The notes under the pieces: generated by a model
Databases searched by the model: none
What the model saw: the letters and a program-made list of their open reading frames with translations, nothing else
What the model was told of the DNA's origin: nothing
Part shown: positions 26,251 to 38,430 of the stretch, one piece after another
Position numbering within the stretch: position 1 is the first letter of the stretch
How the letters are laid out: each line of letters begins with the position of its first letter
Translations under genes and position numbers: made by a program
Assembly (NCBI GenBank): GCA_028386065.3
Contig: JAKUCV010005628.1
Coordinates: 88,669 to 152,668 of the forward strand
Length of the DNA: 64,000 bases
Origin: Turnera subulata
Taxonomy: Eukaryota > Streptophyta > Magnoliopsida > Malpighiales > Passifloraceae
Direction of reading: 5' to 3'

Positions 26251-28490
26251 TGCCGTTAGTGATAAGCACGCCTGGCACTCATCATTCCCTCCAACTTCCC
26301 TTCCTCCTTTCTCTCTCTAACTTTTGTCGTCCCTCTAAACTACTCTCCATTTCTTTCTCTCTTCTTCTCCTTCTTCTTTCTCTTTTAGCCCCACTTTCAT
26401 CTTCTCTCTCTGTCACCCTTCCTTTTCTGGTTGCTTTTCTACCATCTCTTCCAAAAAGTCTAATACTTTACTAATTGTGGTCGTTAGATTGGATCTGGGT
26501 TGCTTCTGTACTGTGATTATCCGCTGCCAAAAAAAAACCAGGTAATTTCCGTTCCAAGTTTGTGAATTTCTGGCTTCTTATGCTCTTTTCTTCAACATCT
26601 GGGTATCTTGTGTTGTCCCCTTCTTATTTGCTGCATCCGATGATAATGTTTGACTGTCTTGATGCCTCGTGGATTTGACCTGTTTGTGGGGTTTTGCTAC
26701 TTCCGATGAGTGTTTTTTTTGTTGTTGTTGGAAGTTGTAAGATTTTGTTTGATTGGTCTTTCTGGTGGGAGGTGCTTGATCTGGGTTTTGGATTAGTTTT
26801 TGAAATTGAGTTCCTTCTCTGATCTGGGTTGGAATTGCCATGATGCTGTTGTTTGGGTTGGCTCAAGTCTGGGTAGGATTATGTTTCCTGGTGCGAGTTT
26901 TCTTGTAAAGCATTGTTCTTTATGCGCTACATGGATTTTCGATATTTTGTTCATTGGAATTATATATATATATACACACTACTCCAGTTTGACAATTTAT
27001 AGTTCCAATATCGGTTTAGTTGGGGATATGTCTTGTGAATTGTGCCATATGTTTTTTTGATGCAAATACTTCCTCGGGTCAATGTTTCATAAAACTGCAT
27101 TGTCTTGGGTTTATAGATAAAGTAAGTGCTTTTATCCAGGGTATATTTTAGTTGCTACATTTTGTCTTGTATTGGTTAGTTGCCCATATTTACACATCCA
27201 TGTGAGTCTACCAAATGATCAATTCGAGGCCCTACTCTGATGGGAAGAAATGTGTTGGTTACGTGTAATGTAATTTGCTGCACATGTGGATGGGAGAAAA
27301 ACCCAAATGGAGTTTTTTTATTCTTGCTCCATGTTTCTAGTTGATTTTCTGTTTAGTGGTTCGTGTTTAAGTATCTTAATGAACTTGGTATTCCATAGAA
27401 TATTTGTTCAGTTTTCAATCACTCTTAGTTGATTGCCTCTAGCTCTATTTTCACCTAGCAGTGATTAGCACTGAACGCCTAGTCTTTTGCTGCCACTTTT
27501 CTTACCTTATCATGGAACTTGGCTAACCTCTCAAGGTTTTTTGGTTGCATTATGCATGCCAATGAAAATGCCAAACAACTACCTTTAGCTGACAAACCTT
27601 ACAATATAATAAATATATTATGTAATTCACTGTTCTATTTCACATGCAATAATCTACTGAGCCGTTCTAAGTGGAGGATGGACCAATGACGTGACTAGAT
27701 CGCAGATTTGGATGCCAAAATGATATCTGAGTTGGTTCTGAATTGAAATGCAGGATGCAGGAATAGATATAGCATGGAGTGTGGAACTGGAATATGTAAT
27801 TCTTTAGAGTGTTGGGAAATGTGAGTTATTGAAACAGAGTTTAAGCTACTCCAAAAAAAAATGGCCAAAATCTTCAAGGAAAATGAGCTGAATGTGGTTT
27901 AAGCGTCATTGGAACTTAAACTGAAAAACATAATCCCACAATTATCTAACAGACTCTCCTAGGTGTAGTAATGACGCATATGATGAAGTGCACCTACAAA
28001 CATATATGTGAGATCATCATAGATTGAGGTTGTAGCAAGTGTTAATTGACAGTTCCCTGTGAAGTTTGTTATGTTGACACGTCTTGCTGTTGTGATATTT
28101 CCCCATGGAGCAATAGTTCAGAGGAAAAAGTGCACTGTATTTGTGCATCTACTAATGGAAACTGTCATATATAGGCAACTGTGTATTATACTGCCGAATA
28201 TAAGTGGCAAGATATTGCTTTACATGTTTTGGTTGAAAGTATAACATATGCATCAGAGCTTGATCATGTTAATACATTTCAGTCAGTTTATTTGGAGAAG
28301 TTATTGAGTACTCATAGCAATCTTGACGAGTAATCACCTTGCAACATCTGTTTGTATCCTTTCCATACGAGCTTATATTTTATTTATCTTTGGAATACTG
28401 AATTGGCATCCCTTGTTCTATTTCAGGCTAATTACTTTCTTCAAGCAAGTACAAGTTCTGCAATTTAAATAATTGAAGTATCAATACAGT
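26251..28490 (+). promoter_or_regulatory. Probable villin leader exon and 5' UTR intron
   Basis: A pyrimidine-rich tract (about 26280-26460) looks like a plant leader. A consensus donor (CCAG/GTAATT) lies at 26541/26542 and an acceptor with pyrimidine tract (CTATTTCAG/GCT) at 28426/28427, 64 bases before the villin ATG. This would remove a 1.9-kb intron from the 5' UTR. No coding frame occupies the interval. The call rests on splice-site appearance only. Confidence 0.5.
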
Positions 28491-31400
28491 ATGTCTGTTT
28501 CCATGAGAGACTTAGATCCAGCTTTCCAGGGAGCTGGGAAGGAGGCGTATCCTTTATGTGTGAAATTTGCTGCATCTTCGAGTTGTCATATTTACCGATG
28601 CATTACATTTTTATGAAAGTTTCTTCCAAAAATTTGGATTAAATGTTGGATGCACTAAAGCAGGTGGTTAGATTATTGAGAGTACAAATTTTGACATTTT
28701 TTTGAAATCTTCTCTTGATAAACTATTTTCCTTGACACAATATAGTGGACTTGAAATATGGCGGATTGAAAACTTTCGTCCTGTTCTTGTCCCAAAGTCA
28801 TCTCATGGAAAATTTTTCACAGGGGATTCCTACGTTGTTTTGAAGGTTAGTTTTATCTTTCAGATCAGTATGTGTTTCTTACATTCATTCCTTATCACTT
28901 TAATTTTGTTACGTGGTTGAGCTATTTTCTTTATAGCAGCTTTGTAAGGTTAGTTATGTCTCTTGAAGCTGTTATTTTGACATTTGAATTACGTTTATAG
29001 AAAAAACTATGTGTACTCCTGATTAGGCAGGATGTTTGATTGGAATTTCACAAAATGGAAAATGATTTATGTTAATACAAAGGGAAAGTACAGTATAAAG
29101 TAATATTGGTTAAAGGTATTTGCCTATTAATATTTGAATAATATAGCTAGGAGCAGCTAGTGGGAGGCCAATAAAGGATTCATATAACTAGTTCCAGCTA
29201 GTTATTAGTTTTTGTTGAATGTCCATCATCACGATTTTAGCTTTGCTACTGCAGACAACAGCCCTAAAAAGTGGTGCATTCCGCCATGAGATTCATTACT
29301 GGCTTGGTAAAGACACCTCCCAGGTGGGTTTGCATTTTCTCCTTTATTCTTGCTACATGTCATCATAAGTATCTTGCATTTAGCTTTTGGTGTTGTGACA
29401 ACTCTTCAAAATAGGATGAAGCAGGTGCTGCTGCCATCAAGACAGTTGAGTTAGATGCAGCACTTGGTGGTCGAGCTGTACAGTATCGTGAAGTGCAGGG
29501 GCATGAAACCGAGAGGTTCCTATCTTATTTTAAACCATGTATTATACCTAAAGAAGGTGGAATTGCATCTGGATTCAAACATGCTGAGGCTGAAGAACAC
29601 CAGACACGCTTGTTTGTTTGCAAAGGAAAGCACGTTGTTCATGTGAAAGAGGCAAGTGTACAAGTTAAACTTCCTGTTGAATTATTATCACCTATTATTA
29701 TCTCTTTATTGTCTTCAATTTAATCTCCTAGTTTTAATAATGTTTGCAGGTTCCATTTGCCAGATCGTCGCTCAACCATGATGATATCTTTATCCTTGAT
29801 ACCAAGTCGAAAATATTTCAATTCAATGGCTCCAACTCATGCATCCAAGAGAGAGCGAAAGCTTTGGAAGTGGTTCAGTATATTAAGGATACTTATCATG
29901 ATGGGAAATGTGAGGTAGCTGCCGTTGGTGAGTACATTCTCAGATTTGAATTATAAGTGTGCTAGTTGAAACGCTATTGCTTTTCTGAGTTGAATCATTT
30001 CTCTGTTCAAATAGAGGATGGGAAATTGATGGCTGATGCTGAGTCTGGGGAATTCTGGGGTTTCTTTGGTGGATTTGCTCCACTACCAAGGAAAACAGCC
30101 AGTGATGCGGATAAGACCAATGGTCCTAGTTCTACTAAGCTGCTTTGGTACTATCATCTCTCTTTTTATTATGCGCTAATGCCATGTCTTTATGCTGCAG
30201 AATTTATTTTTCGCATTGAATATTTCTAATCATCTAGCTGAAACCGTATGCATATGCTTAGTCTCTTGGTTTGTGGTTTCTTCTTTTTAAAATCTTTTTG
30301 AGGGGTTTTCAGTTGAACATAGCAAATTGGCTGACAGAAATTCTTTCTCTTTTATGCAAATGATTTTATTATTGTGAAAATACAAGGATCCTCTTTGTGT
30401 AGGCCTTCTGCATTATGAGTGAGTTTCAACTGAATGTCTGAAACTGGACCAAGCATGCCAGAATTTGTGCATCTCTCACAATGTCAACTGTTTTATGTGG
30501 AAGGAGAGAATCATTATATGTCGCCGATTTGTTTAGAGTATGAATGGAAGTTGTGTAGCAATACTTGTATTGCATTTTCTGCATTGAACTTTAAGTCTGA
30601 GAGAAACTGGAATTTTCATACCCAGTGTAGTCCTGATAGGCACTATTTTGTTTTCAAGTGTTGTGAAGGGGAAGACAGAACCTGTTGAGGCGGACTCTTT
30701 GACAAGGGACCTACTAGACACAAATAATTGCTATATTCTAGATTGTGGAGTGGAAGTGTTTGTATGGAATGGAAGAAATAGTCCTCTTGATGAAAGAAAG
30801 ACTGCAAGTGGTGCTGCAGAAGTAATTTGTCCCTTTCTGTTCAAATATGGAACTGTATACAATATTTGTGCTTAGACTAATTCTTGACCTCCTTTTCTTT
30901 ATGGATCAGGAGTTGGTCAAAGAGCGGTCAATAGCCCATATTATTCGTGTTATTGAGGGATTTGAGACGGTGATGTTCAAATCAAAGTTTGATTCATGGA
31001 CTCAGACAAATAATGTAGCTGTATCTGAGGATGGGAGGGGCAAAGTTGCAGGTCAGTAATTGACGTTATTTGAAATTAGCCTTGGGCTTTTAAGTTTTCC
31101 TTTTAGCTTTTGAATTTTCATTTATTAGGGATATCATCACCTTCTATGCCACTGTTAATCATCAGAAGAGTTTTGTTGTGGGTACATTATTATCAGAAGA
31201 GGTGGTGTTTCATTCTTGCCATCATTTTCAAATGCTAATTTTTTCAAAATTTTCAATATTCTGCAGCATTATTACAACGTCAGGGGGTCAATGTCAAGGG
31301 TCTTTTAAAATCTGCTCCTGTTAAAGAAGAACCTCAGCCATACATTGATGTTACAGGAGATCTGCAGGTGCTATATGGAATTTCAATTTCAAACAAGTTA

Positions 31401-34400
31401 TTGGACTTTGATCTTAGATGTGACAAAAGCTTGTTCTTGATTTTATTTCTTTTTTGTTTTTACAAATGCATTAAGCATTTTGCTCCCTTTTGATTCATTG
31501 AGCATCAGCTACCTATTGAATGCAGGCAGTAGAATGGAACTTCTAGAGTTATCCTATCAATAAAGCATGGAAAAAAAGCCTTGTGGCAGCTATGGGCTTT
31601 GTTATTGCTTTAAAATATTTTTTGAGCGTTTTAGAATTACATACTTTGCATAATCATATACTCTCTCTTCTCTGGAACATTGTGCCAGTTAATTTTGAAT
31701 ATGCATTTCCTCTTTGTAGAGATAGTTTATAATCATGTTCCTGATTATTCTCCATCCGTACAGGTTTGGCGTGTGAATGGCAAGGAAAAGACTCTCCTTT
31801 CAGCCTCAGAGCAGTCAAAGCTTTACAGTGGAGATTGCTATATTTTTCAGTATACATATTCAGGAGAAGTCAATGAAGAGTATCTTGTAGGAACATGGTT
31901 TGGACAGAAGAGTGTGGAGGTCATTTTCAAGCATTAAGACTAACTATATCCATTGTTTGGTTTATTCTTTCTTAATGCTCTTTCTATAAGTTGTAGTCTT
32001 GTCGTCGTCGACGATAGATTTGATTTCTTTTTGATTATCATATGTTTGCCATTCCAAAATAGGAGGAAAGGGCTTCTGCAATTTCACTAGCAAATAAGAT
32101 GGTTGAGGCATTAAAGTTTCTGCCTGCCCAGGTGGTTTTCTTTCACTTACATCTAGTAAACCAGTACTCAAATAATTTCTCTCTTGGGGCTCTTTCTGAT
32201 ATTTTCTTTTTGTTCCTGTTGATGCCTAGGCACGCATCTATGAAGGAAGAGAAACAATTCAGTTCTTTACAATCTTTCAGAGCTTTATTGTCTTTAAGGT
32301 CTGTAAGATACATTTGCAGATTTCCAATCAAGGATGAACAGATTTAAAATATTGACCATTTTTTCTGGTTAAATTTCTTTTGAAGATCAATTATCTTCTA
32401 AGCAACTGAGGAAGTAACTAACTACCAATTAATTAGGGTGGTCTGAGCTCTGGATACAAGGATTATATTGCAGAGAAGGAAATTCCAGATGAGACATACA
32501 AGGAGGATGCTGTGGCATTATTTCGAGTTCAAGGTTCTGGACCTGATAATATGCAAGCAATACAAGTTGAACCGGTATGTTAACCTTTTCTTTTGTTAGG
32601 GAGATGTAATTCCCATAGGAAAAGTGATATAGTGACATCAGAAGTTCGCTATTGAAAGTAAAATTTTGATGTGGTAACTATCTTCGGAGTATTATTAATA
32701 TTTTTGGTATTGGATTAAGAGTTTATTTTCTGCTATTGCTGTTAGGATTTATTACAGCATGTGACGTCAAGGATTATGGTGTTAATCATGGGCCTCGAGT
32801 CTGTGCCAATAGAAAATTTGATTGCCATTTTTTCTGTAAATTTTTAAATATTCTTTTTGGCAAATTTGAACATAAATGTGTGACATAAGTATATTGCTTT
32901 TTGATTATGGTAAGTGGCCATTCCCATGTAACGCATTCGGATACCCTCCTTCCTATGCTTTATACACCAGAACAAAGTAAAGGATAAAGGGTAAATGGCT
33001 TTGAAGGAAAAGAAGAACAAGTATACAAATACATTGATTTTGACTAAAGTTGATGCTCTTCTGGCTAAATTGATACATAATTTGCATCATCACTTGGCAT
33101 GCTGAATGACTTTGTAAAAAAACGGGATCTAAAAATAATTCAGAAATGTTAATTGATGCTTTGTTTGAAGTGCATTCACATAGTTTGTTGAAGTTCATCT
33201 TGTCATGGTACATCAAATCGGATAGTATTATAGTTTGACAATGCGGAATTTAACATTTCTTTGTTATGATTCAGAATTATTTACGAGCAGTTTCTTCAAT
33301 TTTGAATATAGGGAATGTGCAGATGTTTTTGGCACTTTGATGTTTAGATTTAAAAGCATTTTTGTGCTTTTATATCACATGCATGAGTTTTCTCCTTTTT
33401 TGTAGGTTCAGTTCTAAATTTACTCTCTTTTCTTTCTCATGTAATTCGATATCAGGTTGCATCATCACTGAATTCCTCCTACTGTTACATACTGCATAAC
33501 GACTCTGTTGTCTTCACGTGGTCTGGCAACCTTACCAGCTCAGAGGACCAAGAACTTATGGAAAGACAGCTGGATGTGATAAAGGTGTGACAATGCGCTC
33601 TCTGTGATTTCTTCAAGGATTTTGAGTTTGAATATTACAGATTATTTCCTCCATTTTAGCGTTGAGCAAAATACTTTTGGAGTACAAGCTGCCAGTACTT
33701 TTAGCATGGTGAAAAAATCATTCTGCTCGTGGGATTAACATTATTGATTGACAGTTCTTGGCATCTTTACTTCTGCCTTGACATACAGAATTGATTTGTG
33801 AAGCTATATGTTTAGTAGCTCATTTTAATTTCTTGTCACTTTTGGTGTGATCTGGACATGTAATCTCTCAATTGTTCTCTTGAAATTTCCACAGCCAAAT
33901 ATGCAATCCAGGCCACAGAAGGAAGGATCCGAGTCTGAACAATTTTGGGATTTGTTGGGAGGAAAATCTGAATACCCCAGCCAAAAAATTGGAAGGGAAG
34001 CTGAAAATGATCCTCATCTTTTCTCTTGTGTGTACTCAAACGGTAGGGAACTGATCTTTTCTTGCTCATAGCTTTCTTCATGTACCCTGCACTTATGCTT
34101 CCTGTCTTGTTAAAGTTAAATTCTAATTAGTTTCTTATCTTCCCACCATGGCTTTTTTCACAATCAAAAAATGGCTCCGATCTGCAGGAAATTTGAAGGT
34201 GTGTATGCCTTCTATTCTATCATTTCTAACCTCTGCTGCTCCTGACTGATATTTAAAAACATGCTTCCTTCTAGAATGTTCTTGCTTTTTGGAAATAAAA
34301 TTTCCTTTTTACCCTACATATGTCCATGGCTTCAAAAACTTGCGATTTCGATACTTCTTTCGCTAACTTGTATTTGTTTTACAGGTGACTGAGATATACA

Positions 34401-36219
34401 ACTTTACCCAGGATGATTTAATGACAGAAGATATATTCATCCTGGACTGTCACTCTGAAATCTTTGTATGGGTGGGAAAACTGGTCGACTCCAAAACCAA
34501 GATGCATGCTTTAACTATTGGAGAGGTACATGAATTTCGTGCTCCAGCTCAGTGCAATACTGGACCTTTTGTTTTCAAATTTTATATCTTACATATAATG
34601 ATATGCACTACCTTTTTGTTCCATGAACATCTTTTACAATTTTATTCTATTGATTGTCAGCATATATAGTGCTTAAACCTTGATGAAAATAGTCGTTGTC
34701 TTGCCTAGGATTCTTGATTTTGTGATTTGTTGATTTTAAATTACTTGCAAAGCATATGTCTTTATACTTTTCACGTCTTTTTCTTTGCAGAAATTTGTTG
34801 AGCATGATTTCCTGTTGGAAAAGCTGTCTTGTGAATCTCCAATATGTGTTGTTATGGAAGGGAGTGAGCCGCCATTTTTTACACGTTTCTTTTCATGGGA
34901 TTCAACAAAATCTGCTGTAAGCAATGATGATGCCCTGTCTTTTTGAACAAACCAGAGTGGCATACTAAGTAGACTTTTTTGCACTTTAGAATTCATACAT
35001 GTTAATCTTCTTTATTTGGTTGCAGATGCATGGAAATTCGTTCCAACGGAAGCTGGCAATAGTGAAAAATGGTGGTGCACCAATCCTAGATGTAAGATTC
35101 AATATTATAATTTTTATATTATAATTTTTTCAAGACATTCAATAGTAGAAGCTTCTGAGTAGTCTTTACTAGTTGTAACATTTTTAATTGTACATAAGCT
35201 TCATGTCCTTCACATGATGAATTGTTTTACGCTGAACTTTGTATTGCTAGTAGGCTTTTATGTGCTGATTTCTTGTTGACATATCAACAAAGTGGCCTAC
35301 TCATTTACATAAATTCACATGATTGTTACTTATTGGAGGCTTGATGCTTGATTAGAAACCCAAACGGAGAGCGCCTGTATCACATGGAGGCAGGTCTAGT
35401 GCGCCCTCCAGGTCTAGTGTGCCAGAAAAATCACAACGTTCCAGGAGTGTGTCCTTCAGCCCTGACAGAGTTCGCGTAAGGGGAAGATCTCCAGCCTTTA
35501 ATGCTCTGGCTGCTAATTTTGAGAATCCTACTCCAAATGCAAGAAACCTTTCAACACCACCACCAGTTGTCAGAAAGCTATATCCAAAATCTTCAAGCCC
35601 TGTCGCTGGAAAGCTGGCGTCCAGGTCCTCAGCTATAGCAGCTCTAACTGCAAGTTTTGAACAGCCGCCACCAGCACGACAGGTCATTATGCCCCGGTCC
35701 GTCAAAGGTATTATTGTGTGATCTTCCTGAAGGAAATTGCATTATGACTATGACTCCAATTGTCTTGGTGATTTAATCTTGTACTACTACTTGTCATGAG
35801 TGAAGCAAGTTCTCCAACACCGAAGTCAGAACCTGAATCAAACTCCAAGGAGAACTCTATTAGCCGGGAGAACTCTGTTGGCAGCAGGCTAGAGACCACC
35901 ATAGAGGAAGATGCAAAAGAGGGTGAGGCTGAAGATGAGGAAGGACTCCCAATTTATCCATACGAACGCCTTCATATTAACGCATCAGATCCAGTTACCG
36001 AGATTGATGTAACCAAACGAGAGGTAAACTGTAGGCAGTTGGCGAAAGTATGATGTTAAATGTGCATGCATGGCATTGAACTTGATATTGTTTTTATATG
36101 TGCAGACTTACTTGTCAGTGGCAGAATTTAAAGAGAAATTCGGGATGGCAAAAGATGCATTCTATAAGTTACCCAAATGGAAACAGAACAAGCTTAAAAT
36201 GGCCCTTCAATTATTCTGA
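28491..36219 (+). CDS. Villin (VLN4-like actin-bundling protein)
   Basis: Twenty-two coding exons: 28491-28546, 28746-28845, 29255-29323, 29415-29651, 29750-29927, 30015-30147, 30659-30821, 30910-31051, 31267-31367, 31764-31919, 32063-32131, 32230-32298, 32437-32574, 33456-33584, 33895-34042, 34188-34198, 34385-34525, 34791-34916, 35026-35091, 35356-35707, 35806-36023, 36106-36219. They total 2916 bases in frame, 971 residues. Six gelsolin-type repeats are recognisable ([52 protein letters not shown]), then a Ser/Pro-rich linker ([19 protein letters not shown]) and a C-terminal headpiece ending [17 protein letters not shown]. Start [20 protein letters not shown] and the linker match Arabidopsis VLN4. 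Villins bundle, cap and sever actin filaments in the cytosol under calcium control. Two splicing oddities, a GC donor and an 11-nt exon, are in the findings. Confidence 0.94.
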
Positions 36220-36815
36220 GTCCGTTTTGTGCCTATATTTTTCCCTGGCTCGATGCAGTTGAGGTTGCTGGTGGAATGGAGCTTGCTTGTGAATCAGTAA
36301 GAATTCTTCCCTTTCAATAACTATTCTTCTAGTTTCTTCAGCTACTACTGTGGACATTCTAAATGTGTGACTTTCCGCTCTTCCCGCAGTAGGGCAACCT
36401 GGTTTCTCAGAAGTGAAAGGGACAGCATCAGTGCTTTTTTAGCTGCTTCTGCTCCCAGGAAGCTTGTTTTCTTGATTAATGAACAAAGCCCCGACTTCTT
36501 TTTCTTTCTTTTTTGTTTCCCCCCCTGAGCTGTGGGCTTGAATGTCTAGTTTTTTTTTTTTTTAATTTTTCGGCTGCTTTTTGTTTCAGTTGAGTTAGTT
36601 GTTTGGTTATTCTTTTTATCACAGTTTGGTTGTGAGCTTGCATTTTTGTTTTCCATTTTTTATTCAAAATTGATTTTAGTAGTGATTATAGCCTCTTGAG
36701 GATGCAGACAGTCTATAGGATGTATTGTGCAAACAGAGGATGGAAGTGTGTACAGAAAGAGTGTAAAAACCAGTCCACTCATTATTTGGTTGGAATAAAA
36801 GTGTGCTTTTTAAAA
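36220..36815 (+). terminator. Villin 3' UTR with polyadenylation signal
   Basis: Thymine- and G/T-rich 3' UTR follows the stop codon. AATAAA lies at 36794-36799, preceded by GT-rich sequence and followed by an adenine run, a plausible plant poly(A) region about 575 bases after the stop. Confidence 0.55.
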
Positions 36816-38430
36816 AAAAATTCCATTTTTTGGTTATTTGTTGGTCCATGTTACAAATATTATCCTTGAATATTTAGGAGGGGAACCAATTGTAACATCA
36901 GAAAATTGTATTTACACAGGACCTGTTTTTCCTCTTCTTTATTTTACTGCTACAGAAATTAAATGCAGAGACCTGCAATCTTCTATTTATTCAGTTGCTT
37001 ATCTTCTTCCAATTTCTTTTTGTATGCTAACTCATTGCTATTCTTCATTGCTTTTTGATAAACGACTCATGGCTACACTTTTGCAATACAGACAGTTATG
37101 GTTTTTTTTCCTTTTTGTAATAAACGAAATATCCATATGATAATATGATATATTGAAAGCCAATTTATTGTTTGAGAATGTATGTATATCTATCTCTTCA
37201 TACAAAAAAAAAAATGAATTCTAGCGGACTGTTAAAACTCACCTATCATTTGAACCAAAAAAATAAGCAAATTAAATATCTATCAATGTAGAAACGTTAT
37301 AATATATAATTCACTTCTCTTCATACGTATTAGGAAAAACTGGCGTAATGTGAATGCCAATCTTTTTTCTATTTTATTTTGTTACTTGCATCATAATCAT
37401 TAAGGTTTGGCAGATTAGGTTATCTCTTGATTTGTGCATCATTTTTTCCCCTTTACTTTTACTGTTTAAAATCTAATAGAAAACTTGAAATCAAAACTAA
37501 AATATGTTAAACCCAAGAAAAAGAAAATGTTAAACCCAAGAAATGTCAACCTTCGTTAGAAAGATTTTGGAGTTCTTTTATTATTGTGAATTATATTTAG
37601 TGGAGATAAGAGAACGTAAAAAGTAATCAACTTTCAACCTGTAGAGTGGTATTTTAATTAGTTACTAAACAACTTTTTTACTCCCATCCGAAATAACAAA
37701 CTCTGCCTTATGTAAAGTTGCCGATTAACCTCTCGATCTGAAATCACTATTCTATACCTGCATATCTATATGTCATATATTAGCCATAATTTACAACAAC
37801 ATTCTGTAGTCTTAATAAGAGGGGGAAGGGTTAAGGATTTACCAGGAAACTTTGTCCCGATTAATTTGGATCCGACTCGGATCAAGTAGGGGAGTCCCTG
37901 GGATTTTCTATTAAACAGTTATTTTTACACCATTTTACATGAGCTTGAATTGAACAGTGATAGAGTGTATAGTGTAAAAAATTTGATATACGGAACAAAA
38001 AAGGGAATATACTATACCACTACTACTGGATGGTTTACAGGAATGTTGAACAACAGTAAATACTACTTTACTAGCAGTAAATGCAGAGTAAAAAGGGGGA
38101 AATTACACAAGGCATCAGGAGGCAGAAGAGAGAGAGAGAGAGAGAGAAAAGGACACACTCTGCTGCTCTCTATCACACCAACGACGCGAGAGATTTCGCA
38201 GAAGAGAATCCTCCCTCACTCTCTCCTCCATTTACTCACTCGCAACTTTCGAGACAGAGAGAGTGTGCATATATATAGAGAGAGATTGAGAGAATAAAGA
38301 GACGGTTATGCAAATCTAGGGAGAGAAAGGAAGCGAAACAAACAGCGAGAATTTAGAGAGAGAGAGAGAGAGAGAGAGGCAGTGTGGTGTGTGTACTGTG
38401 CTGTTGCTGTACTGTGTTTGGCGTGCGGCT
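36816..38430 (+). other. Intergenic region and leader of the epimerase gene
   Basis: AT-rich up to about 37950, with no supported gene. From about 38120 the sequence turns purine-rich, with GA repeats at about 38127-38148 and 38354-38378 just before the start codon; these should lie in the promoter or leader of the epimerase gene. Confidence 0.45.
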
